From Nitrospira sp. KM1 (lineage in GTDB: Bacteria; Nitrospirota; Nitrospiria; Nitrospirales; Nitrospiraceae), in assembly GCF_011405515.1 (NCBI RefSeq), contig NZ_AP022671.1:1922001-1986000 (forward strand): a stretch of DNA of 64,000 bases. Reading direction: 5' to 3'. This document shows, one piece after another, positions 8,519 to 18,011 of the stretch; positions within the stretch are counted from its first letter, which is position 1; the number at the start of each line of letters is the position of its first letter. A program made the translations under genes and the position numbers. Below the pieces are notes generated by a model. The model was given only the letters and a program-made list of their open reading frames with translations, did no database searches and was not told the origin of the DNA.

Positions 8519-8823
8519 GGTTCACGTTCCTTCGGAATCAACCGGCCTGCAATGTATTGCGCCGTGACTCCCCTGATCTTGACCCGTTTCTGTCTGGATT
8601 GGGATCCCGACTGAATCGTCACGGCCGCGCGCGGAACCGTCAAGGCGCTGGCCAGAAACCGAATCAATTCCTCATTGGCCATGCCGTCGACCGGAGGTGA
8701 GACCGTCCGGATCTTAAGCGCGTCCCCTTGCCTGCCAACACATTCCGTTCTGGATCCTCTTGGTTGGACCTGGACTCGGAGAACGGCACCGTCCTCGGTT
8801 TCAACGATCATGTCATGATTCAT
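8515..8823 (-). CDS. DUF167 (YggU) family protein
   Basis: A small cytoplasmic protein of 102 residues with the DUF167 signature: VQVQPRGSRTE near the N terminus, ALKIRTVSPPVDGMANEEL in the middle and VTIQSGSQSRQKRVKI near the C terminus. Family members are about 100 residues and their function is unknown. It lies 20 bp downstream of norQ and its stop overlaps the next gene's start, so all are probably one transcript. It ends in a basic, Glu-rich tail. Confidence 0.9.
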   Translation of the reverse strand: MNHDMIVETEDGAVLRVQVQPRGSRTECVGRQGDALKIRTVSPPVDGMANEELIRFLASALTVPRAAVTIQSGSQSRQKRVKIRGVTAQYIAGRLIPKEREP

Positions 8824-8843
8824 CGACGAAACGGCTGCGATGA

Positions 8844-9677
8844 TCAGAAAATGGCCTTTGCCAGTTCGAGAATACTCCGCTGCATGTCCGTGTCATCCGT
8901 AATCGGCCTGGCGATCGCCACATCACATGCCCGGTCGACGGCGACGCCGTCGCGGATCAGCGTGGCAGCGTAGATCAACAACCTGGTGCTGACGCCTTCC
9001 TCCAGGCCATGATTTTTCAGATTGCGGACTTTCCCGGCAAGCCTGACCAGGCCCGCAGCGAGTGTTTCGTTCACGCCGGACTCCCGCTGCACAATGGCGG
9101 TTTCGATGTCGGCGGTTGGATAGTCGAACTCGATGGCCATGAAGCGTTGCTTGGTACTCTGCTTCAAATCCTTGAGTACGTTTTGATAACCGGGATTGTA
9201 GGATATGACCAGCATGAAGTCGTCGGAGGCTTCGAGAATCCGGCCTTGTTTTTCAATGGGCAATACGCGGCGGTCATCACTCAGCGGATGAATGATCACC
9301 GTCGTGTCCTTGCGGGCCTCGACGACTTCATCCAGATACACGATCGCTCCATGCTTCACCCCGAGAGTCAGAGGACCATCGATCCATACTGTTTCCTGCC
9401 CTTTGAGCAGATATCGTCCCACAAGATCGGAAGCGGTGAGATCCTCGTGACACGCCACGGTAATCAGCGGACGCTTCAGCCGGTAGGCCATGTGCTGGAC
9501 GAATCGCGTCTTCCCACAGCCCGTCGGCCCTTTCAGCATGACCGGCATGCGATTCTTCGCCGCCGTGCTGAAGAGACTTACTTCGCCACGGACATCCGCA
9601 TAGAACGGTTCCGCGGCAATTCGATATTCCCCAATGTCATGGAGGCGTGCCGTTTGTTGCATAGCATTCCCGGTCAT
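8844..9677 (-). CDS. MoxR-type AAA+ ATPase, NorQ/CbbQ/NirQ family
   Basis: A 277-residue AAA+ ATPase with Walker [11 protein letters not shown] (near 51-60), Walker B AIVYLDEV (near 113-120) and a C-terminal helical lid ending in ILELAKAIF. The sequence [10 protein letters not shown] is typical of the CbbQ/NirQ/NorQ group. These ATPases act with a VWA protein (CbbO/NorD) as an activase or metal-centre assembly machine. The matching VWA protein is encoded 3 kb away on the same strand (2813-5815), separated by two genes on the opposite strand and by lipoprotein genes. A downstream ATG at 9662 is an alternative start. Its client enzyme is not visible here. Confidence 0.92.
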   Translation of the reverse strand: MTGNAMQQTARLHDIGEYRIAAEPFYADVRGEVSLFSTAAKNRMPVMLKGPTGCGKTRFVQHMAYRLKRPLITVACHEDLTASDLVGRYLLKGQETVWIDGPLTLGVKHGAIVYLDEVVEARKDTTVIIHPLSDDRRVLPIEKQGRILEASDDFMLVISYNPGYQNVLKDLKQSTKQRFMAIEFDYPTADIETAIVQRESGVNETLAAGLVRLAGKVRNLKNHGLEEGVSTRLLIYAATLIRDGVAVDRACDVAIARPITDDTDMQRSILELAKAIF

Positions 9678-9763
9678 TGAATGGTGATGGCACGATAAAC
9701 GGATCGTAACGGAAGATCAAGAGAACGACGCGCCTCGGCAGCGTGAACGGCGCGAGTCTCTAG

Positions 9764-9885
9764 CAGGATGCTGAAAAAGTCCGCCAGCGGCGTTCTCACT
9801 TCGCTCAGAAGCTCAACGTACCGAAGCGTACGCCTCGCCTCTTCGCTCGCTGCGGCCTTGCTGGACGGCCTTTTTGAGCATCCTG
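9764..9885. repeat. inverted-repeat element A (MITE/REP-like)
   Basis: A ~122-bp non-coding element bounded by imperfect inverted ends: left CAGGATGCTGAAAAAGTCCG, and the complement of the right end CAGGATGCTCAAAAAGGCCG. The whole unit can fold into a long hairpin. Its interior shares the segment GTACGTTGAGC(T/C)TCTGAG...GAGAACGCCG with element B at 33529-33805. It has no transposase gene, and I saw no clear target duplication. It lies between norQ and the 3' end of the hybrid kinase gene. Confidence 0.75.
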
Positions 9886-9961
9886 GATGGCGTACACCTG
9901 TTATTCCAGACGTCTCGGCCAGTGCAATTCCGGCGTACCCACAGGGTTTTTCCGCAGCCTC

Positions 9962-12900
9962 CTAGGCGACCTTCACACCGTCCAGTACGTCGCGAACCTT
10001 TTTTGCGAGGACATTCGGCGTAAACGGCTTCGGAAGAAAGGCCGTTCCTTTCGACACGCCGCCTTGCTCGAAGACGGGATGATCGGGATAACCGGACATA
10101 TAGAGGACTTTGGTTCCCGGACGGATCGATTGTAATTTTTCGGCCACCTCCGGTCCGCTCATCTGCGGCATGACGACGTCCGTCAACAGGAGATGAATCG
10201 GGCCATTATGTTTCGCCACCGTCATGAGCGCTTCGATGCCGTGACGGGCTTCCAGTACGGTGTATCCGTGCAATCGCAATGTTTCGTGGACCAATCCGCG
10301 CACGGCCGGCTCGTCCTCGACCAATAGAATGGTTTCCTTGCCGTAAGCCGGGGCCGGAATGTCTCCGGGTCCGGTAGCCACCTGGGCGTCCTCGGCAATC
10401 AACGGGAAATAGATGCGGAAGACCGTCCCCTGGCCTGGAACGCTTTCAACCCGAATATTGCCGTTACTCTGTTTGACAATGCCGTAGACCGTCGAGAGAC
10501 CCAGGCCGGTGCCCTTTCCTTTATCCTTAGTGGTAAAGAACGGTTCGAACATGTGTGACCGCGTGTCGGCATCCATCCCGTGACCCGTATCACGGACAGC
10601 CAGCATGACGTAGGATCCGGGATCGACACCTATCGCTTCGTGTCTGGGCTGCTTGCCGATCGTGACGTTACGCGTCTCGATCGTGAGTTTTCCGCCTTTC
10701 GGCATGGCATCCCGGGCGTTGACGGCCAGATTCATGATGACCTGCTCCATCTGGCCTGGATCGGCGCGAATGCCGCCGATTTGGGGAGCCAGCTCGGCGC
10801 AGAGTTCGATCATGTCTTCCCCCATGAGACGGCGTAACATGCCATCCATGTTCATCACGAGCGCGTTGAGATCGATGACCTTCTGCGCAATGAATTGCCG
10901 TCGGCTAAAGGCGAGCAGCTGGCGGGTCAGGCCGGTCGCACGATCAGCCGCCTTCTTGACTTCTTCCACATCCTTTCGCATCGAATCGCCGCTTTCGAGA
11001 CGGGCAAGCAGCAATTCGCTATATCCCCGGATCACCGTGAGCAGGTTGTTGAAGTCGTGGGCCACCCCTCCGGCAAGACGTCCGACAGCCTCCATTTTCT
11101 GAGAGTGTTGGAGCTGCGCTTCCGTTTGACGCAAGGCATCCTCTGTCCGCGTGCGTTCTCCGAGCTGACCGATCTTGAGTGTCATATCTTCGATCATCTT
11201 CAACAGTTCTTGATCCGGCACCCGCACCTGCCGGCTGAAGAGTTCGATCACGCCTTCGACTTCCCCTCCCACTTGAACGGGAAAACCGATGGCCCCATGA
11301 AATCCCGACGAGCGTACATCCTCCCGGCTCGCAAACTGCTGGTCGTCACAGACATCTGCAACCCAGGCAGGCTTTCCGGTTTCCCAGATTCTCCCGGGCA
11401 AACCCTCGCCGGGTTTGAATGCGTAGTGCCAGGTCGCCGTTTCGAACCGGTCGTTCTTGAGCGATGAGTGTTGCCACTGATCGATGCACCGCAGCACACC
11501 CTTGACTTTATCCACCCGCCAGAAGACCCCGCAGTCCCATTCGAGATTTTGTCCGACTGCCTGGATGATCTTGGGAATGGCTTCGTCGAACATGCGGGAC
11601 TCCGCCAATACTCTCGTCACCGCATATTGCGCGGCCAACCGCTCTTCAGCCCTTTTTCGTTGGCTGATATCGGAAAATGACACCACGACCGCCGAAGGAG
11701 CTACGTCCCCCTTGAGATGCAGCGGCCTCGAATTGACATCCAGCCACCGTAGCTCTCCGTTGGGCTTGTAGAGTCCCAGGATCATGCCCGAACAGGGTTT
11801 CCCCGTTCGTAACGTGACGGCGGCGGGAAACTCTTCGCTGCGATAGGGCGTGCCGTCTTCGTGAATGGCCTTCCAATTGGGGTCACCGACCGCCCGCTTC
11901 GTCAATTCGGTGAGGGGAAGTCCGAGAATGCGTTCGGCGCTGGTGTTGGCAGTGCGAATGCCGCCCTGAACATCGATGACGACGACACCCTCGTCGAGAG
12001 CATTGACCACCGATCGGTATCGGGCCTCGCTCTCCCTGAGCTTCGTTTCGGCTTCCCGCCGCTCGGTGATATCCCGCGCAAACGCGCTGAAGAAAAAGGT
12101 GTCGCCGATGCGGACAGGAGAAATCGCCAGTTCGACCGGAAATTCCCGCCCGCTACGATGCAGGGCGATGACTTCGATGCGACGATTCAGGATGTGACTC
12201 TCGCCGCTGTTGAGAAAATGGCGCAATCCGCGCAAGTGGGCCTCGCGATCCCGCAATGGAATGATCAATTCGGAAAGGCTCCGCCCCAAGGCTTCCTCGC
12301 GTGGCCAGCCGAATATGGTTGAGGCCTGGCCATTCCAATCGGTGATCATACCGCCGGAATCAATGGTGACCAGCCCGTCAAGCGCCGTATCGACGATGGC
12401 GCGATTGCGCTCCTGACTCTGCAGCAGCGCCGCCTCGGCCGCGCGAGCCCACGCGCCTTCCTGTTGAGCCTGCTGGTATTCATTTCGCAATTTTCTGGTT
12501 GACCAGTAGAGCAGAAGCAGCATGGGCAGCCATACGACCACCCCGGACAGAGCCAGCTTCCAGAGTATCGACTTGATCGGCTCCAGGACGCGATCCCGGT
12601 CCATGCGCATCAGGACATGCCACTGGGGTGCGGACAGATCGCCCGGACCTTTCGTACGGGCATATCCCGTTACGACCCTCGTACCGCGATACTCCTCTTC
12701 GATGAACCCTGCTTCGCCCTTGCGGGCGGCCTCGAATGCAGGACTTTGGTCCGCCGCTGCCTTGTGGGCGCCTTTACGGGACACATCCGAGTCGGCGAAC
12801 ACCATTCCGTCGCTTGCGATCATCTGATAGGCTACGGGGCCCGTAAACTGTTGACGGTTCTTCAAGGATCGAACCGTACCTGTCGTCACCTCCTCCAGCG

Positions 12901-13459
12901 CGGGGACCGCTACGCGGGTCGTGACCACACCCCTAAGCATGCCGTCGGCGCCGAGAATGGGAGCTGAAAAAGCCACCGTCTCCACGTCGTCGGCCTCGTG
13001 AGCCCGAACACCCGCAATCAGCACCGACTTTTCGTCCCGAACCCATCGGAACCAGTCGGCCGTTCGGAAATCATGTCCCTGAAGAGCAGGGTTCGTGGCG
13101 GCAATCATGGTCCCGTGCGCGTCCGTCACGCCCAGCCAGAGGTAGACGGGCGCATAGTGCGTCTTCATACGTTCCAGATAGCTTACTAGGTGGACCGGAT
13201 CGTGTGCGCGCAAGGAAAATGCGTGCGCCATCATCAGGATATCGCCGTGACGCTCATGGAGCAAACGGTCCAATTTGTCCGTGACTTCCGCAGCCGCAAC
13301 CGTTAACTCTTCGCCGGCGGCAGACACCAGACGGCGCTCCACGCTCCAGAGGAGCAACACACCCACCGCCACCGCCATGAGCGTGACGAGCACGATGAGT
13401 TGCGGAAGCCAGCGATAACGTTGGAGGCTGTTGGGACGATTAAAATTCTGCGTATTCAT
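9962..13459 (-). CDS. hybrid sensor histidine kinase with Cache, PAS, GAF and receiver domains
   Basis: A membrane kinase of about 1165 residues. In order: TM segment (~20-40), periplasmic double-Cache-like sensor (to ~290), second TM (~300-320), PAS (~355-470), PAS (~480-600), GAF (~610-750), HisKA with phospho-acceptor in [14 protein letters not shown], HATPase_c (N box [34 protein letters not shown]) and a C-terminal receiver with phospho-Asp in [13 protein letters not shown] and Lys in FLPKPF. The start is taken as ATG 13459 because it overlaps the upstream gene's stop (ATGA); a frame open to 13480 adds seven residues. No separate output regulator is adjacent, so signalling probably proceeds through the receiver to an unlinked partner. 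Confidence 0.92.
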   Translation of the reverse strand: MNTQNFNRPNSLQRYRWLPQLIVLVTLMAVAVGVLLLWSVERRLVSAAGEELTVAAAEVTDKLDRLLHERHGDILMMAHAFSLRAHDPVHLVSYLERMKTHYAPVYLWLGVTDAHGTMIAATNPALQGHDFRTADWFRWVRDEKSVLIAGVRAHEADDVETVAFSAPILGADGMLRGVVTTRVAVPALEEVTTGTVRSLKNRQQFTGPVAYQMIASDGMVFADSDVSRKGAHKAAADQSPAFEAARKGEAGFIEEEYRGTRVVTGYARTKGPGDLSAPQWHVLMRMDRDRVLEPIKSILWKLALSGVVVWLPMLLLLYWSTRKLRNEYQQAQQEGAWARAAEAALLQSQERNRAIVDTALDGLVTIDSGGMITDWNGQASTIFGWPREEALGRSLSELIIPLRDREAHLRGLRHFLNSGESHILNRRIEVIALHRSGREFPVELAISPVRIGDTFFFSAFARDITERREAETKLRESEARYRSVVNALDEGVVVIDVQGGIRTANTSAERILGLPLTELTKRAVGDPNWKAIHEDGTPYRSEEFPAAVTLRTGKPCSGMILGLYKPNGELRWLDVNSRPLHLKGDVAPSAVVVSFSDISQRKRAEERLAAQYAVTRVLAESRMFDEAIPKIIQAVGQNLEWDCGVFWRVDKVKGVLRCIDQWQHSSLKNDRFETATWHYAFKPGEGLPGRIWETGKPAWVADVCDDQQFASREDVRSSGFHGAIGFPVQVGGEVEGVIELFSRQVRVPDQELLKMIEDMTLKIGQLGERTRTEDALRQTEAQLQHSQKMEAVGRLAGGVAHDFNNLLTVIRGYSELLLARLESGDSMRKDVEEVKKAADRATGLTRQLLAFSRRQFIAQKVIDLNALVMNMDGMLRRLMGEDMIELCAELAPQIGGIRADPGQMEQVIMNLAVNARDAMPKGGKLTIETRNVTIGKQPRHEAIGVDPGSYVMLAVRDTGHGMDADTRSHMFEPFFTTKDKGKGTGLGLSTVYGIVKQSNGNIRVESVPGQGTVFRIYFPLIAEDAQVATGPGDIPAPAYGKETILLVEDEPAVRGLVHETLRLHGYTVLEARHGIEALMTVAKHNGPIHLLLTDVVMPQMSGPEVAEKLQSIRPGTKVLYMSGYPDHPVFEQGGVSKGTAFLPKPFTPNVLAKKVRDVLDGVKVA

Positions 13460-14961
13460 GGGGCAGCCGCTTTGTAACACGCGAAATTCTGAATTCCGGT
13501 GATGGGACGATAGGCCTGCTTGGATGAACGTAGACCCGCAAGGCCGGCATCGTCCATCGTATTGATAAATTCAGCACCGTGGGACAAGGCTGTCCGGCAC
13601 GTATCACGGAACAGATATTGGGCCAGCCCCGCCATCGTCCGGTCCGAGACTTCCAACAACACGCACCAGGTCTTCTTCGTGAGCCAGTACCCGAACGTAT
13701 AGGCGCGGATCGTCCCATTGATGCGCAGGACCGTTCCTGAAACCGCCAACGCAGGGGCATGCGCCCAGATGATCTCGTGAGCCGAACGCGCATCCTCCAG
13801 CAGCAAGCGTCCGAAGGTATCAAGCAGTCCCTTTTGCTTCTGCTCCTGCCATTGTTCATACAGCGCACGGCAACCGTTTCGGTCCGCTGCCTCGTACGGC
13901 TCAACGGTTACCCCGCCCAATCTTTCGATCCGGTTACAGAGCGTACGTTGCGATTTGAATCCCGCTCCGCCAAGCGAAGCGAGCTCCGCAGCACGATACA
14001 GATAATCTGGGTCTTTCTGTACGAGGCGATACCCGCCCGGCTGCAGGGACATTGCCGCCGCCGCACCGATATTTTCGACGCGGCTGACAACAGATGCCCC
14101 GTTCAATCGCTCCATGAGATCGAATGCCTGCGCAAGCGGTTCTCGAATCTCCCCGGAGACCAATGGAGGAAGCGGCATGAACCAGCCATCAGGTGAATGG
14201 GCGAACAGGTAAAACGCTCCTCCCACCTCCGCCCACCAATATGGAAGCAGGGTGTTGCACATATAATGGTATGGAACCGAGTAGGCCGCCAATGATTGAG
14301 ATTCGATGAGGCCTGATCGAATCAACGCCTCCGCCATGCGAGGAACATCCTCTATCGTCAGCGGATGGATCGCCTGCCCGCCCATCCGGGTCATGACCGC
14401 CGACGTGACGTGAGGAAGAGCGGTCAATATCCGAACATCCGCTTGGAACCGTCCGATCATCCGCGGGTGCGCGGCAAGCATATCTACCAACTCCGGTTGC
14501 CGCAATCGTTCCAGAGTGCGTTCCGCGTGGCTGCGGATGTGCTCGGGCACCTGTTCATCTAAAAACGGACATTTTGTATCCCACCCAAGAACGACCTCCG
14601 TGCGGGTCGCATTCCACATGAGCGCCAGCGGGTACAGCTGACAGTCGAGCGGTCTTGATTCGTAGATCTTGCAATATGACGTGGCCGCATCGAAGGCAGG
14701 GCACAAGAATCCATCTGCCTCCTGGTCGGGCACCAGATGTACCTGGCATCCGTCGAGCGCCCGGAAAACACGACCATCGAGGCCCCGCGCGACGGCTGCA
14801 TCTATTTCATGGTTCATGAAATATGGTCGTAAAGGACTGTCGGGATCGGGAAACCGACAGCATACCTCGCAACGTGTGCACGTCGAACTAGGGACGATCT
14901 GGGGAAGCTCGGACGATGGGTGCTTCGTCGAAGATGTGGTGCCGGTGGCGGGGACGGCCAT
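13456..14961 (-). CDS. fusion of YkgJ-type CxxCxxCC domain with a GNAT/DUF2156-like domain
   Basis: A soluble 501-residue protein with two parts. Residues ~25-150 form a YkgJ-family domain: CTRCEVCC (28-35) followed by CPAFDAATSYCKIYESRPLD and CQLYPLAL, the eight-cysteine pattern thought to bind zinc or an Fe-S cluster. Residues ~300-495 resemble the acyltransferase-like DUF2156 fold of phosphatidylglycerol lysyltransferases (RLVQKDPDYLY, GTIRAYTFGYW, EFINTMDDAGLAGLRSSKQAY). Neither part has membrane segments. It is the first gene of a pair with the hybrid kinase, joined by an ATGA overlap, so the two are probably translated together. The fusion could be a modification enzyme, but no substrate can be inferred. 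Confidence 0.75.
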   Translation of the reverse strand: MAVPATGTTSSTKHPSSELPQIVPSSTCTRCEVCCRFPDPDSPLRPYFMNHEIDAAVARGLDGRVFRALDGCQVHLVPDQEADGFLCPAFDAATSYCKIYESRPLDCQLYPLALMWNATRTEVVLGWDTKCPFLDEQVPEHIRSHAERTLERLRQPELVDMLAAHPRMIGRFQADVRILTALPHVTSAVMTRMGGQAIHPLTIEDVPRMAEALIRSGLIESQSLAAYSVPYHYMCNTLLPYWWAEVGGAFYLFAHSPDGWFMPLPPLVSGEIREPLAQAFDLMERLNGASVVSRVENIGAAAAMSLQPGGYRLVQKDPDYLYRAAELASLGGAGFKSQRTLCNRIERLGGVTVEPYEAADRNGCRALYEQWQEQKQKGLLDTFGRLLLEDARSAHEIIWAHAPALAVSGTVLRINGTIRAYTFGYWLTKKTWCVLLEVSDRTMAGLAQYLFRDTCRTALSHGAEFINTMDDAGLAGLRSSKQAYRPITGIQNFACYKAAAP

Positions 14962-15153
14962 GTGATTTCCTTGGTTTTACGGCCTATTGTAACACTATTT
15001 ATCCTGCTTCCCCTACCAGGATCTCTATGCCGAAACAATCACGTTCCGGCGTCGGAGATAAGATCGAAAGCCATAATTTCTTTGACCGAATTTCCCGCCA
15101 TTGGGATACTTCATCCAACGAGAGAATCGCTATTCTATCCCAACTGCGCGACC

Positions 15154-16164
15154 ATGACCCCATCGGACCGGCCCCAATATGATCCTCGGACGTTACTGAA
15201 CTCACAACAGCTCATCATCACCGTCATCGATCCCGTGACCTACAAGGTCGTATTCCAAAATCAGACCTCGCAAGCAAAATTTGGAGACATTTCGAGCAGG
15301 ACCTGTCATGAACACATTGCCGGCTGCGAAGTGCCTTGCACATTTTGCAAGCTGCCGAAAACGATCGAGACGGGTCTTCCGACGGCAAGCGAAGTGCCGC
15401 TACCAAACGATGAACATCTCCTCGTGCAATGGTCCAAGGTTCAAACGACGTCGGGCGAAACACACATCGTCGAGACCATTACCGATATTACAGACCTTAA
15501 ACGCCAACAGGCGGAGACAGACCGCCTGGTCAAGAAGCTGTCAGCCACCAATCGCGACCTGATCCAGGCCAATCAACTGCTGCAAGATCAATCCGTACGG
15601 GATAGCTTGACTGGGTTGTATAACCACTCGCATTTCGAGCAAACACTCAAGCACCTCTGCGCGCTGGCGCTGCGTGCGATGCGACCCTTGTCATTGCTGT
15701 TTGTCGACCTCGACAATTTCAAACAGATCAACGACCTCTATGGCCACACGACCGGAGACCAAGTGCTGAGGGAAATTGGCTGGCTGCTGGATAGCCAGCA
15801 GGGGCCAGATCGCGGGATCGCCCGAGCCAGTGATTTCGCGGCCCGGTACGGCGGTGAGGAGTTCGCCCTGATACTTCCCGATACATCGATGGATGGAGCG
15901 CTGAGTGCGGCTGAACGGCTCCGCCTCCGCGTCACGACCCTCACCATGCTTCCCGAGTTGTCCGCACTAAAATCCCGGTCCTTCTCATTGACGTGCAGCG
16001 TGGGAGTCGCATCATTTCCGATTCACGCCGGCAATCCGAATGATCTCGTTGTTGCCGCAGACAACGCCGTGTATGCCGCCAAGCGCGCAGGAAAAAACTG
16101 CGTGCGCATGGCTGTACCGGCGGCCCCGCCTCCCCCCGCATCAGATCCTCTTGTAGGATCATAG
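15154..16164 (+). CDS. PAS-GGDEF diguanylate cyclase
   Basis: Residues ~15-125 form a PAS-like domain carrying a cysteine cluster (TCHEHIAGCEVPCTFCKL). A short coiled coil (~130-165) follows, then a GGDEF domain (~165-320) with the active-site loop RYGGEEF and the metal-binding aspartate in FVDLDNFKQIND. It should make c-di-GMP from two GTP in the cytoplasm. No RxxD inhibitory site is obvious before the GGEEF loop. The start ATG 15154 leaves the PAS domain whole but has no clear ribosome site. The frame is open back to 14920, where it would overlap the divergent YkgJ gene and give a non-conserved leader. The Pro-rich C-terminal tail is probably unstructured. Confidence 0.9.
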   Translation: MTPSDRPQYDPRTLLNSQQLIITVIDPVTYKVVFQNQTSQAKFGDISSRTCHEHIAGCEVPCTFCKLPKTIETGLPTASEVPLPNDEHLLVQWSKVQTTSGETHIVETITDITDLKRQQAETDRLVKKLSATNRDLIQANQLLQDQSVRDSLTGLYNHSHFEQTLKHLCALALRAMRPLSLLFVDLDNFKQINDLYGHTTGDQVLREIGWLLDSQQGPDRGIARASDFAARYGGEEFALILPDTSMDGALSAAERLRLRVTTLTMLPELSALKSRSFSLTCSVGVASFPIHAGNPNDLVVAADNAVYAAKRAGKNCVRMAVPAAPPPPASDPLVGS

Positions 16165-16234
16165 GCCCCGTGTTACGATCACGTTACTTCTATTGATGTC
16201 AGCCTGATGGTTACGAACTTCGCCCCTGTCTGAT

Positions 16235-17686
16235 TTGGCTACCTCCGACCTTCTGCACCGCTATACCGGTATCAGGGATGCCCTGAGGGAGGCCGGACTG
16301 TTCGCCGAGTCCTCCGAGACGACCTCCTCAGGCGACAGATCCGATACCACGACCAATTCATGGCGAATTGGTGTTTGTCCTTTACCTCTTCGCGCTGCAG
16401 AAGTGACGTTTTTCCAGCAACTGGGTCCCCAGCTGCTCCGATTCGTCCACGCCTTGAATCGTTTGTACACGGAAAGTACGCGCCATACGCAGCCGCAATG
16501 GATCGCTGACTACCTTGATCAGGGCAAACCCGATTCCCTCATTGCGTATTCCAGGATGAAGCGGTTTCGTGATCACATTCCGTCGGTGATTCGTCCCGAC
16601 GTCATTCCCACATCCGACGGCATGGTCATTACGGAACTCGACTCCGTGCCGGGCGGGATCGGCTTGACCGCATGCCTATCGCATCTCTATGCCGATCACG
16701 TGGATGAGCCTCCGGTTCTCGTGGGTGGAAGGGACGGCATGGTGCGTGGATTCGCCTCTCTCCTAGAGTACCGGCGCAGCTCGCGAAGCGGTTGCGTCGC
16801 CCTCGTGGTGTCGGATGAGGCCAAAGACTACCGGCCTGAGATGACTTGGATGGCCGGACAGCTCACTCGAATCGGCTTAGAGACATATAGTGTGGAGCCC
16901 CGCCAGATCCGGTTCACCGAAGATGGCCTGCGGCTGTCCGCCGGGGATCGCGACATCCCCATTGCGCTGATCTACCGGTTCTTTGAACTCTTTGACCTCC
17001 CGAACATTCCGAAATCAGAGCTCGTGCAATACTCGGCGAAGAAAGACAAAGTCGCCGTGACACCGCCTTATAAGCCGGCCTTGGAAGAAAAATCTGCCTT
17101 TGCCCTGCTGCATCATCCGGCCTTGCAACCGTTCTGGCGCGGGGAACTCGGTGAGGAGACGTTTCTCCATTTGACCACCGTCATGCCACGGACATGGATA
17201 CTGGATCCCGCCCCCATTCCTCCTTCCGCCACGATCCCCGGCCTGTCGCTCGGCGGACGGGCCGTCATGCACTGGGGGGAACTGGCCGCGGCAACCCAAA
17301 AGGAACGACATTATGTCATTAAGCCATCTGGCTTCTCGGAGCTGGCTTGGGGCAGTCGAGGCGTTTCGGTCGGTCATGATCTTTCTCAGATCGAATGGAC
17401 CGCCGCCATTACAAAAGCCCTCGATGCATTTCATCGGACGCCGCATGTGCTGCAGGAATTCCACAAGGGGCGGCAATATCACCTGGATTATTTCGATCCG
17501 TCCACCGGCGAGATCAGAACGATGGCCGGCCGCGCGAGGCTTTCCCCTTACTATTTTGTCGCTGGGGAGAAAATTGAGTTGGCTGGAATCCTTGCGACCG
17601 TATGTCCCGCGGACAAGAAGGTGATTCACGGCATGACCGATGCCGTCATGGTCCCTTGCGTATCTGTCCAAGACCATGTTCAATAA
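16235..17686 (+). CDS. ATP-grasp-like protein of unknown substrate
   Basis: A 483-residue soluble protein. The C-terminal third carries ATP-grasp-like features: an ATP-binding Lys in HYVIKPSGFSELAWG, a glycine-rich turn (SRGVSVG) and a VLQEFHKG strand. The middle part has VITELDSVPGGIGLTA, reminiscent of circularly permuted ATP-grasp ligases such as glutathionylspermidine synthase relatives. Three Cys are scattered. The frame has no ATG before about residue 107; the only usable start near the open end is TTG 16235, and an in-frame stop lies at 16205-16207. It is followed 56 bp later by a small glutaredoxin gene and then kamA. The enzyme class is an inference; the substrate is unknown. Confidence 0.6.
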   Translation: MATSDLLHRYTGIRDALREAGLFAESSETTSSGDRSDTTTNSWRIGVCPLPLRAAEVTFFQQLGPQLLRFVHALNRLYTESTRHTQPQWIADYLDQGKPDSLIAYSRMKRFRDHIPSVIRPDVIPTSDGMVITELDSVPGGIGLTACLSHLYADHVDEPPVLVGGRDGMVRGFASLLEYRRSSRSGCVALVVSDEAKDYRPEMTWMAGQLTRIGLETYSVEPRQIRFTEDGLRLSAGDRDIPIALIYRFFELFDLPNIPKSELVQYSAKKDKVAVTPPYKPALEEKSAFALLHHPALQPFWRGELGEETFLHLTTVMPRTWILDPAPIPPSATIPGLSLGGRAVMHWGELAAATQKERHYVIKPSGFSELAWGSRGVSVGHDLSQIEWTAAITKALDAFHRTPHVLQEFHKGRQYHLDYFDPSTGEIRTMAGRARLSPYYFVAGEKIELAGILATVCPADKKVIHGMTDAVMVPCVSVQDHVQ

Positions 17687-17742
17687 TCGTAACGCCGCAT
17701 GCCCGACAACTGTCGCTCGCGACAGGAGCTGAAACCGCCAAC

Positions 17743-17997
17743 ATGCCGATGACCCTCTACCATGTCTCCTGGTGTCCCGAGTGCGACGTCGTGCGCCAGA
17801 AATTGGCCGACCTCAACATGGACTATGAGGGCGTCATCGTTCCGGACATTCGCCCCTTGCGCAAACAGGTTCACGACGTGTCCGGACAATACTACGTTCC
17901 GGTGTTGAAAGACGGAGACGTGGTCCTGACGGAGACGGACGAGATTCTCGCCCACCTCGACCGCAAACATCATTCAGGCGGGGCCTCGACCCGCTAA
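17743..17997 (+). CDS. glutaredoxin/GST-N-like thioredoxin-fold protein
   Basis: An 84-residue thioredoxin-fold protein. The active site is SWCPEC (Cys 11 and 14), with the cis-proline motif YVPVLKDG and a C-terminal helix TDEILAHLD as in glutaredoxins and GST N-terminal domains. It is predicted to be cytoplasmic. ATG 17743 is the natural start: it directly precedes the beta-1 strand and has AGGAG about 14 bases upstream. The frame is open for 47 more codons upstream, but those overlap the preceding gene. It is probably co-transcribed with the ATP-grasp-like gene and kamA. Confidence 0.82.
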   Translation: MPMTLYHVSWCPECDVVRQKLADLNMDYEGVIVPDIRPLRKQVHDVSGQYYVPVLKDGDVVLTETDEILAHLDRKHHSGGASTR

Positions 17998-18011
17998 CCA
18001 TGGAGTGATCG

